DNA of 64,000 nt from Mycobacterium sp. UM_CSW (GTDB taxonomy: Bacteria > Actinomycetota > Actinomycetes > Mycobacteriales > Mycobacteriaceae), in the NCBI RefSeq assembly GCF_000455205.1, contig NZ_AUWQ01000035.1, positions 1 through 64,000 on the forward strand. Direction: 5' to 3'. Each line of letters opens with the position of its first letter. Position 1 is the first letter of the stretch. Position numbers and translations under genes: made by a program. Below, in pieces: positions 20,084-28,771 of the stretch. The notes beneath the pieces are model-generated. The model did no database searches and had not been told where the DNA came from. It saw nothing but the letters and a program-made list of their open reading frames with translations.

Positions 20084-21408
20084 TGAATGACAACCCCTTC
20101 GCCGGCCCGTTCGCCAAGCACCCGCGGTCACCGCTCGAGCTGCTGGACACGGTCCCGGAGTCTTTGCTGCGCCGGCTGAAGCAGTACTCCGGCCGGCTGG
20201 CCACCGAGGCGGTGTCGGTCATGGGCGATCGGTTGCCGTTCTTCGCCGACCTGGAGGCTTCCCAGCGGGCCAGCGTGGCCCTGGTGGTGCAGACGGCCAT
20301 CAACAACTTCGTCGAGTGGATGCAGGACCCGCACAGCGACGTCAGCTACACCGCGCAGGCCTTCGAATTGGTGCCCCAGGACCTCGCCCGCCGCATCGCG
20401 CTGCGCGACAGCGTGGACCTGGCCCGCGTCACCATGGAGTTCTTCGAGGAGGTCGTGCCCCTGGTGGCCCGCTCCGAGGAGCAGCTGACCGCCCTGACCG
20501 TGGGCATCCTGAAGTACAGCCGCGACCTGGCGTTCACCGCCGCCTCGTCTTACGCGAACGCGGCCGAGGCCCGCGGCACCTGGGACAGCCGGATGGAGGC
20601 CAGCGTCGTCGACGCGGTCGTCCGCGGCGACACCGGCCCGGAGCTGCTGTCCCGCGCCGCCGCGCTGAACTGGGACACCACCGCCCCGGCGACGGTCGTC
20701 GTCGGGATCCCGGCCCCGGATCGCGACAGCTCGAACGGCGACGGCGGCACCCGGCGCGCCAGCCAGAACGTCCGCGACATCGCCGCGCATCACGGCCGGG
20801 CGGCGCTCACCGACGTGCACGGCACCTGGCTGGTGGCGATCGTGTCCGGCCAACTATCGCTAACCGACAAATTCCTGGGCGACCTGCTGAACGCGCTGTC
20901 GGACGGCCCGGTGGTGATCGGGCCGACGGCGCCCATGCTGACCGCGGCCTACCACAGCGCCAGCGAGGCGATCTCCGGGATGAACGCCGTCGCCGGCTGG
21001 CGGGGGGCTCCGCGGCCGGTGCTCGCCCGCGAACTGCTGCCCGAACGCGCCCTGATGGGCGACGCGTCGGCGATCGTGGCGCTGCACACCGACGTGATGG
21101 GGCCGCTCGCCGCGGCCGGGCCGACGCTGATCGAGACGCTCGACGCGTACTTAGATTGTGGCGGCGCGATTGAGGCTTGTGCCAGAAAGTTGTTCGTTCA
21201 TCCAAACACCGTGCGATACCGGCTCAAGCGCATCACCGACTTCACCGGGCGTGATCCCACCCAGCCACGCGACGCATACGTGCTGCGTGTGGCGTCGACG
21301 GTCGGCCAGTTGAACTACCCCGCGCAGCCGTCCAGCATCGACAACAACGTCTTGGCACCGGTCCCGCTGCCGGTCAGGACTGGTGTAGCGGGTACCGGCG
21401 AGCGATAG
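20083..21408 (+). CDS. mabR: MabR, PucR/CdaR-type activator of the FAS-II operon
   Basis: A 441-residue regulator whose C-terminus carries the PucR-type HTH (about residues 365-395, GGAIEACARKLFVHPNTVRYR). This is preceded by a GGDEF-like central region and an N-terminal helical sensor. Rv2242 (MabR) of M. tuberculosis binds the promoter of the downstream fabD-acpM-kasA-kasB-accD6 operon and activates mycolic acid elongation; position and sequence match. The GTG at 20083 has no ribosome site and seems leaderless. A TTTTGT/ACAAAA inverted repeat lies between this gene and fabD. Confidence 0.93.
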   Translation: MNDNPFAGPFAKHPRSPLELLDTVPESLLRRLKQYSGRLATEAVSVMGDRLPFFADLEASQRASVALVVQTAINNFVEWMQDPHSDVSYTAQAFELVPQDLARRIALRDSVDLARVTMEFFEEVVPLVARSEEQLTALTVGILKYSRDLAFTAASSYANAAEARGTWDSRMEASVVDAVVRGDTGPELLSRAAALNWDTTAPATVVVGIPAPDRDSSNGDGGTRRASQNVRDIAAHHGRAALTDVHGTWLVAIVSGQLSLTDKFLGDLLNALSDGPVVIGPTAPMLTAAYHSASEAISGMNAVAGWRGAPRPVLARELLPERALMGDASAIVALHTDVMGPLAAAGPTLIETLDAYLDCGGAIEACARKLFVHPNTVRYRLKRITDFTGRDPTQPRDAYVLRVASTVGQLNYPAQPSSIDNNVLAPVPLPVRTGVAGTGER

Positions 21409-21461
21409 TGATTCAGGCAACAGATCGCAGGCCGGTATCAAAACCGTAGCTTACGGGGCGA

Positions 21462-21482
21462 TTTTGTAGGGTGCTCACAAAA
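21462..21482. promoter_or_regulatory. Candidate MabR-binding inverted repeat in the fabD promoter
   Basis: TTTTGT (21462-21467) and ACAAAA (21477-21482) form a perfect 6-bp inverted repeat with a 9-base spacer, about 70 bases before the fabD start. A second TTTTG-complement (CAAAA) lies at 21439-21443. MabR is known to bind the FAS-II promoter; linking it to this exact repeat is inference. Confidence 0.5.
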
Positions 21483-21548
21483 ACCTAAGACGAGGTTCAT
21501 AATCTGTTACACCCGCCAAAACCGTTTCCACAGTGTTCTCTTAAACAC

Positions 21549-22457
21549 GTGATTGCATTGCTTGCGCCCGGACAGGGTTCGCAGACGGAGGGGATGCTGT
21601 CGCCGTGGTTGGAGCTGCCAGGCGCCGCAGACCAGCTGGCCCTGTGGTCCAAGGCCAGCGGCCTGGACCTGGTTCGGCTCGGGACCACCGCATCGACCGA
21701 GGAGATCACCGACACCGCGGTCGCCCAGCCCCTGATCGTCGCGGCCACGCTGCTCGCTCATCAGGAGCTGACTAGGCGTGAGCTGCTCGCCGGTGAAGAA
21801 TTCATCGTCGCCGGCCACTCCGTCGGGGAAATCGCGGCCTACGCCATCGCTGGCGTGCTGGCCGCCGATGACGCCGTCGCGCTGGCCGCCACCCGCGGCG
21901 CCGAAATGGCCAAGGCCTGCGCCATCGAGCCCACCGGCATGTCCGCGGTGCTCGGCGGTGACGAGGCCGAGGTGCTGAGCCGCCTCGAGGAACTCGACCT
22001 GTTCCCCGCTAACCGCAACGCGCCCGGCCAGATCGTCGCCGCGGGCCCGCGGGGCGCGCTGGAGAAGCTCGCCGAAGACCCGCCGGCCAAGGCCCGCGTC
22101 CGCGCCCTCGGTGTTGCCGGGGCGTTCCACACCAAGTACATGGCTCCGGCCCTGGACGGTTACGCCGCCGCGGCGGCCGCCGTCACGACCGCCGAGCCCA
22201 CCGCCACGCTGCTATCCAATCGGGACGGAAAGCCCGTCGCCTCGGCGGCGGCAGCGATGGACACGCTCGTCGCCCAACTGACCCAGCCGGTGCGCTGGGA
22301 CCTGTGCAACGAGACGATGCGTGCGCACGAGATCGCGGCGATCGTGGAGTTTCCCCCGGCGGGGACGCTCACCGGCATCGCCAAGCGCGAACTTCGGGGG
22401 GTTACGGCCCGTGCCGTGAAGTCACCCGCAGATCTGGACGAGTTGGCAAGCCTCTAG
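21549..22457 (+). CDS. fabD: Malonyl-CoA:AcpM transacylase FabD
   Basis: A 302-residue acyltransferase that moves malonyl from CoA to AcpM. It has the N-terminal LLAPGQGSQTEGM loop, the nucleophile elbow in AGHSVGEIAA (Ser near residue 91) and the catalytic His in VAGAFHTKYM (near residue 195). NAPGQIV is the usual family block. The GTG start at 21549 lacks a clear ribosome site. It is the first gene of the FAS-II operon, about 140 bases after mabR. Confidence 0.97.
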   Translation: MIALLAPGQGSQTEGMLSPWLELPGAADQLALWSKASGLDLVRLGTTASTEEITDTAVAQPLIVAATLLAHQELTRRELLAGEEFIVAGHSVGEIAAYAIAGVLAADDAVALAATRGAEMAKACAIEPTGMSAVLGGDEAEVLSRLEELDLFPANRNAPGQIVAAGPRGALEKLAEDPPAKARVRALGVAGAFHTKYMAPALDGYAAAAAAVTTAEPTATLLSNRDGKPVASAAAAMDTLVAQLTQPVRWDLCNETMRAHEIAAIVEFPPAGTLTGIAKRELRGVTARAVKSPADLDELASL

Positions 22458-22537
22458 ACCGCCGGCTTTTCGCCAGGAAATAAAAACTGCAAACGCCAAT
22501 CCGATTTGCACACAACACATTACGAAGGGAATAGGCC

Positions 22538-22885
22538 GTGGCCGTCACTCAGGAAGAAATTATCGCCGGTATCGCCGAGATCATCGAAGAGGTGACCGGT
22601 ATCGAGCCCTCCGAGGTCACCCCGGAGAAGTCGTTCGTCGACGACCTGGACATCGACTCGCTGTCGATGGTTGAGATCGCGGTGCAGACCGAGGACAAGT
22701 ACGGCGTGAAGATCCCCGACGAGGACCTGGCCGGCCTGCGCACCGTCGGTGACGTCGTCGCCTACATCCAGAAGCTCGAGGAAGAGGACCCCGAGGCCGC
22801 CGCCGCGCTGCGCGCCAAGATCGAGTCCGAGAACCCCGAAGCCGTTGCCAACGTCAAGGCGAGGATGGAAGCGGACAGCAAGTGA
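22538..22885 (+). CDS. acpM: Meromycolate extension acyl carrier protein AcpM
   Basis: A 115-residue acidic acyl carrier protein that holds growing meromycolate chains. The phosphopantetheine site is Ser41 in [10 protein letters not shown]. The acidic helical C-terminal extension past residue 80 is typical of mycobacterial AcpM and absent from most bacterial ACPs. The GTG at 22538 follows GAAGGGA. The stop overlaps the kasA start (GTGA), coupling carrier and synthase translation. Confidence 0.98.
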   Translation: MAVTQEEIIAGIAEIIEEVTGIEPSEVTPEKSFVDDLDIDSLSMVEIAVQTEDKYGVKIPDEDLAGLRTVGDVVAYIQKLEEEDPEAAAALRAKIESENPEAVANVKARMEADSK

Positions 22886-24132
22886 CCAAGCCTTCCACTG
22901 CTAATGGCGGTTACCCCAGCGTTGTGGTAACCGCCGTCACGGCGACGACATCTATCGCGCCGGACATCGAGAGCACGTGGAAGGGTCTGTTGGCCGGCGA
23001 AAGCGGCATCCACGTGCTCGAAGACGAGTTCGTCAGCAAGTGGGACCTGCCCGTCAAGATCGGTGGACACCTCAAGGAGCCCGTCGATAACCACATGGGC
23101 AGGCTCGACATGCGCCGCATGTCCTACGTCCAGCGGATGGGCAAGCTGCTGTCCGGTCAGCTCTGGGAGAGCGCCGGCAGCCCCGATGTCGACCCCGACC
23201 GGTTCTCCGTCGTGGTCGGCACGGGCCTGGGTGGCGCCGAGCGGATCGTCGAGAGCTATGACCTGATGAACGAGGGCGGCCCCCGCAAGGTGTCGCCGCT
23301 CGCGGTTCAGATGATCATGCCCAACGGCGCCGCGGCCACCGTCGGCCTGCAGCTCGGTGCTCGCGCCGGCGTGATGACCCCGGTCTCGGCGTGTTCGTCG
23401 GGCTCGGAAGCAATCGCGCATGCGTGGCGTCAAATAGTCATGGGTGACGCTGACGTCGCCGTGGCGGGCGGCGTCGAGGGTCCCATCGAGGCGCTGCCCA
23501 TCGCGGCGTTCTCGATGATGCGGGCCATGTCGACCCGCAACGACGAGCCCGAGCGGGCCTCGCGTCCGTTCGACAAGGACCGTGACGGCTTCGTGTTCGG
23601 CGAGGCCGGTGCGCTCATGCTCATCGAGACCGAGGAGCACGCCAAGGCCCGCGGTGCCAAGCCGCTGGCCCGGCTGCTGGGTGCAGGTATCACTTCGGAC
23701 GCCTTCCACATGGTGGCGCCCGCCGCGGACGGTGTTCGTGCCGGTCGTGCGATGACGCGGTCGTTGGAGCTGGCGGGCTTGTCCGCCAAGGACATTGACC
23801 ACGTGAACGCGCACGGGACGGCGACCCCGATCGGCGACGCCGCGGAGGCCAACGCGCTCCGTGTCGCCGGTTGCGAGCACGCCGCGGTGTACGCGCCAAA
23901 GTCGGCGCTGGGCCACTCGATCGGCGCGGTAGGCGCGCTGGAATCCGTTTTGACGGTATTGACCCTTCGGGACGGCGTCATACCGCCCACGTTGAACTAC
24001 GAAACACCCGATCCCGAGATCGACCTTGATGTGGTCGCAGGCGAACCTCGCTACGGCGAATTCCGTTACGCGATCAACAACTCGTTCGGCTTCGGTGGTC
24101 ACAACGTGGCGCTCGCGTTCGGGCGCTACTGA
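22882..24132 (+). CDS. kasA: Beta-ketoacyl-ACP synthase KasA
   Basis: This 416-residue condensing enzyme carries out early elongation of meromycolate precursors. The thiolase-fold triad is visible: Cys in [12 protein letters not shown], His in [12 protein letters not shown], and the Lys/His pair in [12 protein letters not shown] (171, 311, 340/345 in M. tuberculosis numbering; the length is identical). It starts with GTG overlapping acpM. KasA is the target of thiolactomycin-type inhibitors. About 80 bases separate it from its paralogue kasB. Confidence 0.98.
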   Translation: MTKPSTANGGYPSVVVTAVTATTSIAPDIESTWKGLLAGESGIHVLEDEFVSKWDLPVKIGGHLKEPVDNHMGRLDMRRMSYVQRMGKLLSGQLWESAGSPDVDPDRFSVVVGTGLGGAERIVESYDLMNEGGPRKVSPLAVQMIMPNGAAATVGLQLGARAGVMTPVSACSSGSEAIAHAWRQIVMGDADVAVAGGVEGPIEALPIAAFSMMRAMSTRNDEPERASRPFDKDRDGFVFGEAGALMLIETEEHAKARGAKPLARLLGAGITSDAFHMVAPAADGVRAGRAMTRSLELAGLSAKDIDHVNAHGTATPIGDAAEANALRVAGCEHAAVYAPKSALGHSIGAVGALESVLTVLTLRDGVIPPTLNYETPDPEIDLDVVAGEPRYGEFRYAINNSFGFGGHNVALAFGRY

Positions 24133-24213
24133 GGCAGGACGTCCGGCGACGCCGCGGGCCGAAGATGGCCCGCGGAGGAGCCGGACAACACGGAAGGAAC
24201 GATCGCTAAAGCC

Positions 24214-25467
24214 ATGACGGAGCTGGTTACGGGGAAAGCGCTCCCCAATGTAGTGGTTACCGGCGTTGCCATGACGACCGCACTCGCGACAGACGCGGAG
24301 AACACTTGGAAGCTGTTGTTGGACGGCCAAAGCGGCATCCGCACCCTCGATGACCCGTTCGTCGAGGAGTTCGACCTGCCGGTCCGCATCGGCGGGCACC
24401 TGTTGGAGGAATTCGACAGTCAGCTCACGCGCGTCGAGCTGCGCCGGATGGGCTACCTGCAGAAGATGTCCACCGTTCTGAGCCGGCGGCTGTGGGAGAA
24501 CGCCGGCAACCCGGAGCTCGACACCGACCGGTTGGCGGTGTCCATCGGCACCGGGCTGGGCTCGGCCGAAGAGCTCGTCTTCAGCTACGACGAGATGCGC
24601 GCTCGTGGCATGAAGGCGGTCTCGCCGCTGGCGGTGCAGAAGTACATGCCCAACGGCGCCGCCGCGGCGGTGGGCCTGGAACGGCACGCCAAAGCCGGTG
24701 TGATGACGCCGATTTCGGCGTGCGCGTCCGGCTCGGAGGGCATTGCGCGGGCGTGGCAGCAGATCGTGCTCGGTGAGGCCGACGCCGCGATCTGCGGTGG
24801 CGTGGAGACCCGGATCGAGGCGGTTCCCATCGCCGGGTTCGCCCAGATGCGCATCGTGATGTCGACCAACAACGACGACCCCGCCGGTGCCTGCCGCCCG
24901 TTCGACAAGGACCGCGACGGCTTCGTGTTCGGCGAGGCCGGTGCGCTCATGTTGATCGAGACCGAGGAGAGCGCCAAGGCTCGTGGCGCCAACATCCTGG
25001 CCCGGATCATGGGGGCCAGCATCACCTCGGACGGCTTCCACATGGTGGCGCCGGATCCCAACGGCGAGCGCGCCGGGCACGCGATGACGCGGGCGATCCA
25101 GCTCGCGGACCTCACGCCCGGCGACATCGACCACATCAACGCCCATGCCACCGGCACCCAGGTCGGTGACCTGGCCGAGGGCCGCGCCATCAACAACGCG
25201 CTGCGCGGCCACAAGCCGGCGGTGTACGCGCCCAAGTCCGCTCTCGGCCACTCGGTGGGTGCGGTCGGCGCGGTGGAGTCGATCCTGACCGTGCTCGCGT
25301 TGCGGGAGCAGGTGATCCCGCCGACACTGAACCTCGTCAACCTCGATCCGGAGATCGATTTGGACGTGGTGGCGGGCAAACCGCGGCCGGGCAACTACAA
25401 GTACGCGATCAACAACTCGTTCGGATTCGGCGGTCACAACGTGGCGATCGCTTTCGGGCGGTACTAA
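24214..25467 (+). CDS. kasB: Beta-ketoacyl-ACP synthase KasB
   Basis: A 417-residue paralogue of KasA that extends meromycolates to full length; loss in M. tuberculosis shortens mycolates and removes acid-fastness. It has the Cys of [12 protein letters not shown], the His of [12 protein letters not shown] and [12 protein letters not shown]. The protein starts at [11 protein letters not shown]. The longer N-terminal extension annotated for M. tuberculosis KasB (438 residues) is not needed here, because AAGGAACGATC precedes this ATG. It shares many blocks with kasA, including the C-terminal [12 protein letters not shown]. Confidence 0.97.
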   Translation: MTELVTGKALPNVVVTGVAMTTALATDAENTWKLLLDGQSGIRTLDDPFVEEFDLPVRIGGHLLEEFDSQLTRVELRRMGYLQKMSTVLSRRLWENAGNPELDTDRLAVSIGTGLGSAEELVFSYDEMRARGMKAVSPLAVQKYMPNGAAAAVGLERHAKAGVMTPISACASGSEGIARAWQQIVLGEADAAICGGVETRIEAVPIAGFAQMRIVMSTNNDDPAGACRPFDKDRDGFVFGEAGALMLIETEESAKARGANILARIMGASITSDGFHMVAPDPNGERAGHAMTRAIQLADLTPGDIDHINAHATGTQVGDLAEGRAINNALRGHKPAVYAPKSALGHSVGAVGAVESILTVLALREQVIPPTLNLVNLDPEIDLDVVAGKPRPGNYKYAINNSFGFGGHNVAIAFGRY

Positions 25468-25511
25468 ACCCGCCCTATAGCCCGGGCACACTCGGAATCA
25501 GGAGACCTGCG

Positions 25512-26933
25512 ATGACAATCATGGCCCCCTCGTCGGTTGGTGAGTCGCTCGACCCCCGAGACCCGTTGCTGCGCCTGAGCAATTTCTTCGACGACGGCAG
25601 CGTGGAACTCCTGCACGAGCGTGACCGCTCGGGCGTGCTGGCCGCCGCGGGGACCGTGAACGGTCTGCGCACCATCGCGTTCTGCACCGACGGCACCGTG
25701 ATGGGCGGCGCGATGGGCATCGAGGGGTGCACGCACATCGTCAACGCCTACGACACCGCCATCGAGGAACAGAGCCCGATCGTGGGCATCTGGCACTCCG
25801 GGGGCGCCCGGCTGGCCGAGGGGGTCCGGGCGCTGCACGCGGTCGGGCTGGTGTTCGAGGCCATGATCCGCGCGTCGGGCTACATTCCGCAGGTCTCGGT
25901 CGTCGTCGGCTTCGCTGCCGGCGGCGCCGCCTACGGACCGGCGCTGACGGACGTCGTCGTGATGGCGCCCGAAAGCCGGGTGTTCGTCACCGGGCCCGAC
26001 GTGGTGCGCAGCGTCACCGGCGAGGACGTCGACATGGCGTCGCTCGGCGGCCCGGAAACGCACCACAAGAAGTCCGGGGTGTGCCACATCGTCGCCGACG
26101 ACGAACTCGACGCCTACGAGCGTGGCCGCCGGCTGGTCGGATTGTTCTGCCAGCAGGGCCATTTCGACCGCGGCAAGGCCGAGGCCGGCGACACCGACAT
26201 CCACGCGCTGCTGCCCGAGTCCGCGCGGCGGGCCTACGACGTGCATCCGATCGTGACCGCGATCCTCGACTCCGACACTCCGTTCGACGAGTTCCAGGCG
26301 AACTGGGCGCCGTCCATGGTGGTAGGGCTGGGCCGGTTGTCGGGCCGCACCGTCGGCGTGCTGGCCAACAACCCGCTGCGGCTGGGCGGCTGCCTGAACT
26401 CCGAAAGCGCCGAGAAGGCGGCACGTTTCGTGCGGCTGTGCGACGCGTTCGGGATCCCGCTGATCGTGGTCGTCGACGTGCCCGGTTACCTGCCGGGCGT
26501 CGACCAGGAGTGGGGTGGCGTGGTGCGGCGCGGCGCCAAGCTGCTGCACGCGTTCGGCGAAGCCACCGTGCCCCGGGTCACCCTGGTCACCCGAAAGACC
26601 TACGGCGGGGCCTACATCGCGATGAACTCCCGCTCGCTGAACGCGACCAAGGTGTTCGCCTGGCCGGATGCCGAGGTCGCGGTCATGGGCGCCAAGGCGG
26701 CCGTCGGCATCCTGCACAAGAAGAAGCTGGCCGCCGCGGCCGACCACGAACGCGAAGCGCTGCACGACGAACTGGCCGCCGAGCACGAGCGGATCGCCGG
26801 CGGCGTCGACAGCGCCATCGAGATCGGCGTGGTCGACGAGAAGATCGACCCGGCGCACACCCGCAGCAAGCTCACCGAGGCGTTGGCCCAGGCGCCGGCA
26901 CGCCGCGGTCGCCACAAGAACATCCCGCTGTAG
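25512..26933 (+). CDS. accD6: Acyl-CoA carboxylase carboxyltransferase subunit AccD6
   Basis: This 473-residue carboxyltransferase works with the biotinylated AccA3 to make malonyl-CoA for FAS-I and FAS-II. It has the two crotonase-like halves. The N-terminal half shows IWHSGGARLAEG and FAAGGAAYGPAL; the C-terminal half shows VDVPGYLPGVDQEWGG, KTYGGAYIAMNSR and the AVMGAKAAVGIL block. It follows kasB by 44 bases in the same operon, as in M. tuberculosis Rv2247. A long palindrome begins 14 bases after its stop. Confidence 0.97.
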   Translation: MTIMAPSSVGESLDPRDPLLRLSNFFDDGSVELLHERDRSGVLAAAGTVNGLRTIAFCTDGTVMGGAMGIEGCTHIVNAYDTAIEEQSPIVGIWHSGGARLAEGVRALHAVGLVFEAMIRASGYIPQVSVVVGFAAGGAAYGPALTDVVVMAPESRVFVTGPDVVRSVTGEDVDMASLGGPETHHKKSGVCHIVADDELDAYERGRRLVGLFCQQGHFDRGKAEAGDTDIHALLPESARRAYDVHPIVTAILDSDTPFDEFQANWAPSMVVGLGRLSGRTVGVLANNPLRLGGCLNSESAEKAARFVRLCDAFGIPLIVVVDVPGYLPGVDQEWGGVVRRGAKLLHAFGEATVPRVTLVTRKTYGGAYIAMNSRSLNATKVFAWPDAEVAVMGAKAAVGILHKKKLAAAADHEREALHDELAAEHERIAGGVDSAIEIGVVDEKIDPAHTRSKLTEALAQAPARRGRHKNIPL

Positions 26934-26947
26934 GTCGCCTTTTTACC

Positions 26948-27007
26948 CGCGAGCAGACGCAGAATCGCACGAGCGCGCGCTGCGCAGTGCGATTCTGCGT
27001 CTGCTCG
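26948..27007. repeat. Long palindrome, copy R1 (downstream of accD6)
   Basis: Perfect 21-bp arms at 26950-26970 and 26987-27007 enclose a 16-base loop; the left arm begins CGAGCAGACGCAGAATCG. Near-identical elements occur at 27958-28017 and 56948-57009. It starts 14 bases after the accD6 stop and ends 57 bases before the DUF559 gene, so it may end the FAS-II transcript. The same arm sequence beside unrelated genes points to a dispersed repeat rather than a private terminator. Confidence 0.85.
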
Positions 27008-27064
27008 GCCGTCTATCCCCAGCGGTGACTCGCCAATACGGCGTGCTCCTCGCATGCTCTGGCG

Positions 27065-27952
27065 GTGCATGCTGGAGCGCTCGCAGTCCTGCAGCAGGCT
27101 GGCGGGTTCGCCACTACCGCACAGTTGCTGACGGTAATGACCCGGCAGCAGCTCGATGTCCAAGTTCGAAACGGTGGCCTCAAACGCGTCTGGTATGGGG
27201 TTTACGCCGCTGAGGAGCCAGATCTTCCAGGTCGCCTGACCGCGTTGGACATGTTTATGGGGCAGCACGCCGTTGTCTGCATGAACACAGCCGCAGCCCT
27301 GTACGGCTTCGACACGGAAAACGCGACCGCAGTCCACATACTCGATTCTGGTGTACGAATGCGTCCCACAGTGGGCCTGATGGTTCATCAACGCACTGGT
27401 GCCCCATTGCAACGGATAGCAGGCCGTCTCGCGACCACACCTGCCTGGACCGCTGTCGAAGTCGCGAGGCAGTTGCCACGTCCTCGGGCAATCGCAACAC
27501 TTGACGCCGCATTGCGTTCGATGCGTTGCAGCCGCGCAGAACTCGAACGTGCGGTTGCCGAGCAGCGGGGCCGTCGCGGGATAGTGGCTGTGCGGGGACT
27601 CCTTCCCTTCGCCGACGGACGTGCGGAATCCGCGATGGAAAGCGAGGCTCGACTCGTAATGATCGACCACGGGCTTCCCCTTCCAGAACTTCAATACCCA
27701 ATTCGTGGTCGCGACGGTGAATTGTGGCGAGTCGATTTTGCATGGCCGGAGATGCGCCTAGCGGCTGAATACGAAAGCATCGAGTGGCATGCGGGACGCA
27801 GCGAGATGCTCCGAGACAAAATAAGATCCGGCATCATCCAGGAACTTGGATGGACGATCATTCCTATCGTCGTCCACGATGTAAGACGCGAACCCGAGCG
27901 ACTTGCCATGCGAATCGCCACCCATTTGGACCGTGCACGCAAAGCCGGCTGA
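27065..27952 (+). CDS. AbiEi-like/DUF559 endonuclease-fold protein
   Basis: The 295-residue protein has an N-terminal winged-helix region like the AbiEi antitoxin type (residues 1-45, GGFATTAQLLTV and RVWYGVY) and a C-terminal DUF559/Vsr-like domain. Candidate PD-(D/E)xK residues are Glu192 or Glu194, Asp224 (WRVDFAWPE) and Glu235/Glu237 (EYESIEWH). Such proteins are common in mycobacteria and of unknown role; the usual EYD is EYE here. The gene is visibly richer in A/T than its neighbours and is bracketed by palindromes R1 and R2. It starts with GTG and has no obvious partner gene. Confidence 0.75.
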   Translation: MHAGALAVLQQAGGFATTAQLLTVMTRQQLDVQVRNGGLKRVWYGVYAAEEPDLPGRLTALDMFMGQHAVVCMNTAAALYGFDTENATAVHILDSGVRMRPTVGLMVHQRTGAPLQRIAGRLATTPAWTAVEVARQLPRPRAIATLDAALRSMRCSRAELERAVAEQRGRRGIVAVRGLLPFADGRAESAMESEARLVMIDHGLPLPELQYPIRGRDGELWRVDFAWPEMRLAAEYESIEWHAGRSEMLRDKIRSGIIQELGWTIIPIVVHDVRREPERLAMRIATHLDRARKAG

Positions 27953-27957
27953 CGATG

Positions 27958-28017
27958 GCGAGCAGACGCAGAATCGCATAAAAGACCGTCGCGCAGTGCG
28001 ATTCTGCGTCTGCTCGC
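27958..28017. repeat. Long palindrome, copy R2 (between convergent genes)
   Basis: Perfect 21-bp arms (27958-27978 and 27997-28017) enclose an 18-base loop. The arm sequence is the same as in R1, including the shared GCAGTGCGATTCTGCG entry to the right arm. It begins 6 bases after the DUF559 stop and ends 10 bases before the stop of the convergent GDSL gene. Confidence 0.85.
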
Positions 28018-28027
28018 GGTGGGCATC

Positions 28028-28771
28028 TCAGGAGTCCAGAAACCGCTGAACCGCCTCGGTGAGGATGCGCCCGCCGTTGGTGTTGAGATGAATGCCGTCG
28101 ATGTGGAATTGCCAGCCGTTGCGCCGAGCGATCTCGTCAAAGCTTTGGCGTAGCACCATCTCCCGCCACAGGTAGTCGCGGTAGAGCGACGCGAAGGAGA
28201 ACCGGGTGAACGGTTTGGTCGTCGCCGCCTCGGTGAGGCGCTCCTGGAATGCTTCGTAGAACGGGATGTAGTCCGTCGACTCCCGGGCGGCCGTTTCGCG
28301 GATAATGCCGTTATACGTGGCGAACAGGGCGTTGAGCCGCGCCTGAACCGGATGGCGTGAACCGGGCGCTTCCCCCACCGGGGCAAGGGAACTCAGCGCG
28401 ACCCGGGCGCTTGTCTCCCGTTGCAGCCGGCGCACGATGACGGCCAGGTTCTCCTCGAACCGCGCCGGTATCGGTTCCTCGCGAAGCCCCTTCCACATGC
28501 GAACGAATCGCCGGAAGTTGGGAAAGACGCTCGCCATGATGTCGTTGCTGCCGATCAGCACGATGACCCGGTCCGGCCGGCGCGCGATCACCCGGTCGAG
28601 GCGCCGGACGGCGTTGACCGACAGATCCCCGCCGACGCCGAGGTTGACGAAGCGAAACCGGTTGTTGCCGGGCCGCTTTTCCAGCTCGTCGATCCATTTG
28701 TAGGTTCCCCTCGACGCGGTGGTGCTCGACCCCAGGCACGCCACCGTTTCGGAACGCGGCGGGTCGGTCAT
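28028..28771 (-). CDS. SGNH/GDSL-family hydrolase
   Basis: A 247-residue esterase-like protein. Block I is ACLGSSTTASRG with the probable nucleophile Ser, block II contains the Gly of NLGVGGD, block III is LIGSNDI, and block V is IDGIHLNTNG with the catalytic Asp and His. No signal peptide is seen, so it is likely cytoplasmic. The ATG at 28771 overlaps the stop of the FAD monooxygenase (ATGA), so the pair is coupled. The substrate is unknown. Confidence 0.85.
   Translation of the reverse strand: MTDPPRSETVACLGSSTTASRGTYKWIDELEKRPGNNRFRFVNLGVGGDLSVNAVRRLDRVIARRPDRVIVLIGSNDIMASVFPNFRRFVRMWKGLREEPIPARFEENLAVIVRRLQRETSARVALSSLAPVGEAPGSRHPVQARLNALFATYNGIIRETAARESTDYIPFYEAFQERLTEAATTKPFTRFSFASLYRDYLWREMVLRQSFDEIARRNGWQFHIDGIHLNTNGGRILTEAVQRFLDS

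Noticed and set aside
22762-25491. A 909-codon open frame opposite kasA and kasB
   Set aside because: It shows duplicated sequence only because the two synthases are paralogues, and it has no start context or known fold.
27065-27952. Complete toxin-antitoxin pair with the AbiEi-like gene
   Set aside because: No partner toxin or nucleotidyltransferase gene lies next to it; only one gene fits between the two palindromes.
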